Below are positions 57,501-64,000 of a stretch of DNA of 64,000 nt, in pieces. Position 1 is the first letter of the stretch. Each line of letters starts with the position of its first letter. The position numbers were made by a program, and so were the translations under genes. Under the pieces are notes generated by a model. It was given only the letters and a program-made list of their open reading frames with translations, did not search any database and was not told the origin of the DNA. Source of the DNA: Bisporella sp. PMI_857. Lineage: Eukaryota; Ascomycota; Leotiomycetes; Helotiales; Helotiaceae. The DNA lies in contig JAJSPD010000025.1 of assembly GCA_021307315.1 (NCBI GenBank), positions 186,001 to 250,000 on the forward strand, given 5' to 3'.

Positions 57501-58417
57501 TATTAATTCAGAATATCAGACTTTGACAAAACAGAAGATGGTGCAACCCATCCATGGCACGATAACCCTGAATACTTATAGTGCTCGGCAGATGGAATAT
57601 GGGCTATTCTTCATAGGGGAGAAGAAGGTGGCGAGACCGCAGCTTTCTGCATACTTTCAAAATGTTACTATATGTGATGAGGAAAGCTAAGCTGATAGGC
57701 TCGGCATTTCCCTGTGAGCGCTTTCTTGATGCTTCAATTTGGCGATCTTGGAAGAATAGGTCTCGAAACATTGCCTAGTCGGACTCATTTGGCTAAATCC
57801 GATAAAAAGGTGGATGTTTCAGGCGCTCATTCCGCTCTGCTACTTTTCTCTTCAACGATAATATCATATTGCATGATCATGACGGCGTTGACTATTTTAA
57901 GTAATGAACACTCTAATATTGAATACATCGCCATTAATAGGACCTCGGTGATGGATCTCAGAGATATTCTTGAAGGACATGACAATCAACAGACCGAGGC
58001 TTCTTAAAATTTATCACAGGTCGTCATTATATAACCGATTTACTTGGCTATGCCGGTAGGTCGGTACCTATTTAATGACTTGCATGAAGGGATCTGTACC
58101 CCAGACTAGATTTGCCAACAACCGCGAAGTTCGAACTCAGCAAGCGAATCAGCAAATAGCGGAGTGCGCAGCTGAACTGTAGAAATTGTAATGCATACGC
58201 GCTCCAATAGAAGTCACGAAAAGCCACAATAAAATGTAAAATGCCTTGGACGAGTCAATCGGTTCAATTATATCCGCAAGCTAAGGATAAACAAATGCAT
58301 AAATTCGTAAAATCTACGTATCCTACAATAACGTACAACAGAGCAGTCTATAGCAAGACAATGATACAAAATACAAGGCAGAAATATACGCTGTGCAAAC
58401 TCCATTACATAACATCC
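57501..58417. promoter_or_regulatory. Xylanase upstream region
   Basis: 917 bases between the xylanase start and the stop of the Cys/His-rich gene. No gene is supported. Confidence 0.4.
57791..57797 (+). promoter_or_regulatory. GGCTAAA box, XlnR-type site
   Basis: GGCTAAA is the site described for the xylanase activator XlnR in Aspergillus. It lies about 290 bases upstream of the GH10 start. The match is exact, but a heptamer can occur by chance. Confidence 0.35.
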
Positions 58418-59806
58418 TTACCAGCCTCGTTCTTGCCAACGTTGCTCTCCTGAATGTCTGGGTTGATGCTGCGAATGGGAACCTGAATTTCGATTCGATC
58501 GATAGCCTTCATCTTCGTAGTTGGCTTCGTGGTAGCTAGTGCGGTGACGGCTCCGTGGGGGCATCCCTTGGTCGAAATCATCATAAAAAGGTGTCCGCTC
58601 GCCATCTCCCCCAGCTTGTCGTCTCCGCGTTTGCCGTCTCCGAAGCTCATCAACTTGAGCTTGGCGTCGCCTTTCTTCTGCGGCGTGTGCTTGAACCTGC
58701 TCCTCATACTGTGCTGCAAACTCCGCATCTCGTTGCCTTTGTGTGGCCCGATCATACGCGTCTTGCCTAATTTGACGTTCATAATGAAGTAGACACAGAG
58801 TACCAAATCTCGGATCCTTATCTCGAGCATCGTCGCAACCATCCTTCGTACAGCAGTGTGAGGCACAGTGAGACTTTTCTGGAGCAATATGATTGACACA
58901 ACGCTCGAACTGGCATTCGTGAAACGGGCAATAATTGTTCAACCCGAGCTTTCCGTTGTTATCAGTCAACCTGCGTAAGGATTGACAGCCATCGTCTTGA
59001 CATTCATGGTCAGTACAATATGGTTTCCCTTCAACAGGGAGTGCATCTGCTGCGCATCCTTTATATCGGCACGAATGTAGATCGCAGAATTTTGATGGAG
59101 GGGATGACTTTTGTGGACATCGCCGACAAGTAGGTACATAGTGGCTCGAGCAGACCTCTTCAAATTTGTCACCAAATTGGCACCGCTCGGCCTGACAATT
59201 TGGTACAATGCAGGTATTATGCATTTCACAGAAAGGTCGGTTGTCGACAATTCCACGGGAGCAGTTATCGACCTGACAGGTATGAGACACGCAAAAGCTC
59301 CCGTTGTCGATGTGCCAGCCTGGACAAGAAGGCCGAGTGCACTTCTTCAATTCGTGAAGAGCACACAAGTCGGTATATGTCCCATGATTTGGATGATATA
59401 GTTTCCCCTCATTGCAACCTGGTGCGACGCAACTGTGCTCAAAGCAATAATCGTTCGGAACCTGTGCTTCATCTAACGTCCTTGGACGTGTGCAATTGCT
59501 GAGAAGGCACGTTGTATCTAAATAACAACTTTGAGTATCAATATTCGATACTAGGATCTAGAGGAAATCTTACGCATCAAGCATCGATTTTCAGCAGCTT
59601 TCTTTCTCTTAGTACAGATGATATCATCAGAATACTTCACCGGGCATTGGTCTATTGGGTAGATTAGCTTTTGTAACGCCAATAGAACGCGTTCACTTAC
59701 GCTTAGGACAGTATTTAGGTTCTTTCGCACTCTTTTGGCCACGGTTATGCTTCTTAACGCAGTCATTACATTCCTTCTCCGTGCTACGTGGACTATGGTT
59801 TGACAT
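58418..59806 (-). CDS. Protein of about ten tandem Cys-Cys-Cys-His modules
   Basis: The deduced protein is 427 residues from three exons; introns are 59652-59700 and 59518-59573. The start at 59806 (MSNHSPRSTEKECNDC) is supported because both introns restore frame and continue the Cys pattern. Most of the protein is a chain of modules spaced C-x4/5-C-x(10-20)-C-x2-H. Examples are CQVDNCSRGIVDNRPFCEMH and CRYKGCAADALPVEGKPYC followed by TDH. Each looks like a small zinc-binding knuckle. The C-terminal 120 residues are a charged Arg/Gln/Glu coiled-coil-like segment (RQRDAEFAAQYEEQVQAHAA) and a disordered tail. The spacing recalls the WRKY19-like zinc-finger repeats of plants and oomycetes, but the glycines differ. 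The function is unknown. Confidence 0.85.
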
Positions 59807-62470
59807 GGTTCACTATTTGGGCAGTGGATCTGAATTGATCCTACTGGTAACGTATTGGTCTTGTTTTTGAAGAGGTCTCTCTATAACAGGACAGGCTGCC
59901 GAGTTTTTGAAAAGCGGGGAGATTGATTCAATGATTGAGAAGTAGATGGATGCTTGTGGTTTAAGTGTCGGGCGCTGTAGCCTAACGAAACCACGAGACA
60001 AACCCATTCTGTTACACAAAAGACGCCCAATTGTTCCGCATTTTTTTCGGTGAGCTCTTTGAGATTCATCTGACAGATTGTCCTTGGAGCATGATATTCT
60101 GCTGACATTTACTTCAGACAATTTGACACATTGAAAGCAGCTTATCCTTTCAATAGCTAAATGACGGCAGCTTTTTGATGCCCCCCAACTAAGAATATAG
60201 CTATGAATATATTGCAGGTACTTCAAAGTTCAAATTGAGCTTGCATACTACCCTTCATGGTGTCACAGGCTGAAAGAGCGGACTCGAACGGCGGATCTTA
60301 AAACACCTTGTAAAGAGCCTCGGTGGCAAATATGCCAACTTGCTTCGGTGACCAAAAACAATTTTAGTGTGCCAGCCTTATAGATCTAAAACAGAGAAAA
60401 AAACAAAAAAAAAGCTAAGCCACAAGTAGTTCTATGGTGGGTGGTTACGTGGTTAGGCTGATTTTGACGCCAAAAAGCTAAGAAAATGAAGGGCGTTATG
60501 GCTTGCAGACCTGACTGAAACAGAGCCTCATGCACCGAACTGATCAATGTGGATGGAAATGCGCAATTTTCGGAGCAGATAGAAGCAACACTGGCAGCTT
60601 TCTCCTGCCCACATCCGATGCACTAGACATACAAGCAAGCCCTTCCATATCTATTCACGCATTCTCATTGCCTTAGGACTGCATATGCAAGTTCAAGCTT
60701 ATTTACATAAAAGCATGTACGCAACGTTGAGTAGATATGATCACACTAATGATCCCTTACCTTGAAAGTCTCAAAAAATCCTGTCAATATAGTGCGTACT
60801 GAATACTCCAAACGAGAGCTGCTTGAAGGTCTCAACTCATCAAACACGCAGGAGTCGAACTTCAGAAGCATTTTGCCAAGACCACTGTTGCACAGTCAGC
60901 AGACTTATGATATCGCAGACTGTTCTGAGTATTGGCCTCCGCCCGGTCAGCGATGCGTTTGATAACACATTGAAGAGTGCGGATAGGTCCCGTCAAAGCT
61001 TGCACCTATCCTGGTTTTCATCAACGTAGCGCAAACGTTTCCCTTTCGTGCAATGAATCAATCAAGGCCCATCATAGATGCGTGTATCGTGAGACATTCT
61101 CAGATTGATTATGGTCGCTACCGCTGTTCATGTCTTTTTAACTAACCTCGCTGACAACCTGTCTACACTATTTCGAGTATAGGATGTCAACCCGGCGTAA
61201 AGGACAGGCAAGCATACCATATCACCCAAGCGTCTCTGCCCTTCAGCTCGTTGCCGCCTCCTTTTCGCTTGCATCTCAGCATCGTTGCCATCTGACCGTT
61301 GAAACAGATCTGAATATCTGCCGCCAATTGTTTCGTAAAGCCAGGTTAAGCCGCTTCAAGACGGACCACCGCCTGCATTAAAAATGCTAACGTTCAAGAG
61401 ATATTCAATACTAGCCTCCAAGGAAATCCCCAGAAGCCCGATCAGATATCCAGAATTTTGCGTACCATCCGAAATCCTTTGGCATCGGCGGCAGAGCAGA
61501 TTGAGTGTTTAGGTTCGCGAGAGCAATGTGCCTTCAGCTAAAGTCAGTGGATAGTTGATGGAGGTGGATATTGTTGAATTTGGCAGAAAGATAAAGACAG
61601 GAAGAGTTAAAAAATGGGCAGAGGAAGAAATAGTAACTGAACAACCTTTTGACCTATTTAGATGACTGGCCACGATTTATCCGCTCTCCCCATCACAATT
61701 CAGGGTTGCTTTGAGAAGGCTCAGGCAGCTACAACTCTCACCCAGGCGGACTCTCTACCATTTCCTGTCTGCTGTGGACAAAGTATAATAAGGGGAGGAA
61801 ATGAAGGAAGAATGTAGGAGACGTGAAAAACAAGACTAATAGAAACAAGAGCTGCCTATTCCTTGCTGTTGTTTTGATCGCGGACTTTGATGGAAGGGTT
61901 GTCAAGGATCACTAGCGACGCACGCGCTGATGGTTCACGCCAAGAAGTTCGTCCAATAGCACTATCTCTAGGTACTCTTTTTGTTCAGGGGGAAGAGGCA
62001 CATATCGCAAATCCAACCATAGCAACGATGACTGCTGTTTTGAAGAAACGCACAGATGGCATACGGCTGTTTAGAATGTTCACGTGGCGATGAGGAATGA
62101 GCAGGATGATATGGAGGATCGATGGAAGATATGGGAGGAATTAGGATTGCACCGCCACACAATCGCACGTCCATAACTTCAGTCAGGAGTGAGCACAGTG
62201 AGCCTTTCGCAAATGCTCAGGCAAGTAGCCTTTCCGTCTTTCGCTAGTGGCAGTTCTTTGGCGGAGGATTTGGGTATTGAGTTTGAACTATTCATATCAT
62301 TCATGAGCCTCAGTATCGCTAGGCGGTGCTGTTGACCAGTGTTGACCACCGTACGTTAAGACATGCAAGTAGAGTAGATAAAGACTCTTATACCGCAGGT
62401 ATAGAGGTAAGCAAATTCTCCAAATCCCACAAACTATCAAGTGAAACATCCATCCGAAAACTTTTACACA
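59807..62470. other. Long gene-poor interval
   Basis: 2.7 kb without a convincing gene. Open frames of 60-75 codons are scattered and featureless. A tRNA-like patch at about 60261-60353 fails on structure. Confidence 0.5.
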
Positions 62471-63082
62471 ATGGCATCCCACAATATGGGAACAACCCTC
62501 TTTTCACTCACCAGCATCCTTTTAGCAAGCTCCTTTTTCTTTGCCATGACTCGAGCGGCTCCTATCCCCAAGACCATGGATGTTGAGAGTAGAGAAAGCA
62601 CTCTCCTCTTGCCCACCCGTGATATGTGGAGCGAGATCGCTGCTGTAAAACCACGATACTCAACCATAGACAACCTCCGCATTGGAACTACAATCCTACC
62701 TACAGGCCGGTCTTCTCGGATACTTCCTCGCGCTCCTTCTGAGCAGCCGTCTGCTGGCATCATATCCCGCCCGATCGATTCTCCAGCACCATCACCTGTG
62801 GCACGGAGGACACTCTTCCCTCGGTACTCTATCGCGGATAATTTCAAGATAGGGACCGTTGTTAGAGAGACTGGAAGTGTGAGAAGCCCACTTCTTCCGA
62901 GAATGTCTGCCATGGAAGAACTGGAGAGGAGAACTGATCTCTGGAAGAAAGCAACTTTCGATCCAAAAGAGCCAGTCCAAAAGCGAAGTTCACATCTTCG
63001 TGAGAACACGCCCGTGGGAGCAACGAAAGTCTTCAGTGGCAGCCTTTGGAGAAGAGGCATGAAGAGAGAGGTGTTAGCTTAA
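62471..63082 (+). CDS. Secreted protein with an internal duplication and several dibasic sites
   Basis: A single exon of 203 codons starting MASHNMGTT; an upstream in-frame codon is GTG, not ATG. A signal peptide covers about residues 1-29 (LFSLTSILLASSFFFAMTRA). Two related stretches occur: PRYSTIDNLRIGTTILPTG (from 61) and PRYSIADNFKIGTVVRETG (from 117). Each is followed by a short Arg/Ser line ending in LPR. Dibasic pairs are at 112-113 (RR), 153-154 (RR), 171-172 (KR), 194-195 (RR) and 198-199 (KR), so Kex2-type proteolysis could release several peptides. There are very few Cys, unlike most effectors. No family is recognised. Confidence 0.75.
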   Translation: MASHNMGTTLFSLTSILLASSFFFAMTRAAPIPKTMDVESRESTLLLPTRDMWSEIAAVKPRYSTIDNLRIGTTILPTGRSSRILPRAPSEQPSAGIISRPIDSPAPSPVARRTLFPRYSIADNFKIGTVVRETGSVRSPLLPRMSAMEELERRTDLWKKATFDPKEPVQKRSSHLRENTPVGATKVFSGSLWRRGMKREVLA

Positions 63083-63656
63083 GACACGATATTTAAAGAT
63101 CGGCGTTATGGTCTGTGAGGATAAAAAGTATTTGTTGCAAAAACTTCTAGAGTCTAAACTTCCCCAATATATATTATTTCCTTTGTAGCAGCCCGTGCCT
63201 TCCTTCTTTCTCCCAGGCTCAAAGTGACTTTTTTGTTGTTGAAAATGAAGGTACTCGAATCTGAAATTAACCCAGTTGGGTCTCAAGTAATGTCCTCCAA
63301 GAGTCACTCATCATGAAGGGCATTTATTTGTTGTTGAGAATATTCATACAAAGATTCGTATACCATAGTCCTTGACTACCTAGAACTGGTTATTAACTGT
63401 TGTGGCGATCATCTTCAAATTGTCCTGAAAAATCAATGAAAAATCAATGAATCAGAGTGCTACCCTTGACCAGGCTTCAAAAAGCATTTTGAAAGGTCAT
63501 CCGAGAAAGCAGGCTGATGTATATCATCGCGGCGCATGTTTCAGGGCCGTCCCGCCTAAATTAGCATCCCTTATCACCCCGCAACCTATTCTCTACATAT
63601 GAATAAGGCCGTAAACCACAGCTACACGACGACTTCAAGCCAACAACAGCCACATC
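63083..63656. other. Intergenic interval
   Basis: 574 bases containing the promoter of the hydrolase. A tandem pair of GAAAAATCAAT units lies near 63428-63450. Nothing else is seen. Confidence 0.45.
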
Positions 63657-64000
63657 ATGGCGTTACAATCGCAATCTAAAGACGCCCAGGTCCTCAAGCT
63701 TAAAGACGGCCGTGATCTCGGCTATGCCGTCTATGGCAATCCCTCCTCGTCTTCAGCTCCAATAATCTTCTATCTGCATGGATTCCCGGGCGCAAGAGTT
63801 GAAGCGAAGCTCTGGCTTGAAAGTAGTCTGTCGCCTGCCATTGACGCACAATGTATTGGCATAGATCGACCTGGGATGGGTCTCTCAACTTTTCAGCCCA
63901 ACAGAAAGATGCTGGATTTTCCCGCTGATCTCATCGAGCTCGCAGAACACCTCAAAGCGGAGAAGTTTCATATAATAGGTGTCTCTGGTGGAGCACCGTA
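63657..64000 (+). CDS. Alpha/beta hydrolase, 3' end off the window
   Basis: The frame starts MALQSQSKDAQVLKLKDG and is open to the window edge (114 codons). Features of the fold are LGYAVYGNP, the oxyanion-hole motif HGFPG (residues 41-45), IGIDRPGMGLS and the nucleophile elbow GVSGG (108-112, Ser110). The catalytic acid and His lie beyond the window. The substrate is unknown; cytosolic location is likely because no signal peptide is present. Confidence 0.9.
   Translation, partial: MALQSQSKDAQVLKLKDGRDLGYAVYGNPSSSSAPIIFYLHGFPGARVEAKLWLESSLSPAIDAQCIGIDRPGMGLSTFQPNRKMLDFPADLIELAEHLKAEKFHIIGVSGGAP

Noticed and set aside
58405..58899. 164-codon minus-strand open frame
   Set aside because: Overlaps the Cys/His-repeat gene in another frame and has no protein-like motifs.
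60261..60353. tRNA-like patch on the minus strand (A-box-like AGCAAGTTGGC, B-box-like GTTCGAGTCC, partly pairing ends)
   Set aside because: The T-stem has two mismatches, the anticodon stem does not form, and about a dozen unpaired bases separate the T-arm from the supposed acceptor strand. Not a tRNA.
1..64000. CRISPR arrays, bacterial-type operons or phage genes
   Set aside because: None are present. Gene structure is eukaryotic throughout, with spliceosomal introns.

Overview
The window is nuclear DNA of a filamentous ascomycete (Pezizomycotina). Genes are split by introns of about 46-99 bp with GT-AG borders and CTRAY-type branch sites. The content is also typical: a CYT-18-like mitochondrial TyrRS, MSH6, MED8, a FluG-like protein, a UstYa-like protein, Zn2Cys6 regulators and 2EXR-type proteins. 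The mix of pectate lyases PL3 and PL9, a GH10 xylanase and many small secreted proteins suggests a plant-associated or saprotrophic fungus. A leotiomycete fits the impression these proteins give, but I could not test that. Exon structures were read by eye from splice signals, reading frame and family motifs.

Layout. 1-2.45 kb: GH36 raffinose-synthase-like gene, running off the left edge. 3.0-5.2 kb: mitochondrial tyrosyl-tRNA synthetase. 7.3-8.9 kb: Zn2Cys6 regulator. 9.6-10.1 kb: palindromic MITE-like element. 10.4-11.2 kb: PL3 pectate lyase with a probable GC-AG intron. 13.9-15.4 kb: FAD oxidoreductase. 15.7-19.5 kb: MSH6. 20-21.3 kb: an uncharacterised gene and a disrupted remnant. 23-24.2 kb: glutaminyl cyclase ending in KDEL. 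24.6-25.5 kb: mitochondrial membrane protein. 28.0-30.5 kb: a Tyr-rich Kex2-site secreted protein divergent from a UstYa/DUF3328 protein. 30.7-33.5 kb: FluG-like amidohydrolase/glutamine-synthetase fusion. 34.6-36.6 kb: 2EXR protein. 37.5-39.0 kb: secreted Asn/Ala/Asp repeat protein. 40.5-41.3 kb: sulfotransferase-like protein. 42.5-44 kb: PL9 pectate lyase. 44-45.2 kb: uncharacterised protein. 46-46.8 kb: MED8. 47.1-49.2 kb: decayed Zn2Cys6 gene. 50.1-50.5 kb: AT-rich inverted-repeat element. 51.8-55.7 kb: uncharacterised genes and a bli-3-like pseudogene. 56.3-57.5 kb: GH10 xylanase. 58.4-59.8 kb: Cys/His repeat protein. 62.5-63.1 kb: secreted repeat protein with dibasic sites. 63.7 kb to the end: alpha/beta hydrolase, cut by the right edge.

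How the genes may work together. Most are unrelated housekeeping or accessory genes. Three are secreted plant-polysaccharide enzymes. The best candidate for an undescribed system is the 28-30.5 kb pair. A signal-peptide protein with three near-identical Tyr-rich 11-residue repeats between two Lys-Arg sites lies about 1 kb from a UstYa-family protein with both HxxHC motifs. That is the basic precursor-plus-oxidase arrangement of fungal dikaritin-type RiPP loci. This is an inference from layout. The precursor is poor in Kex2 sites compared with known examples, and no peptidase or methyltransferase partner is visible beside it.
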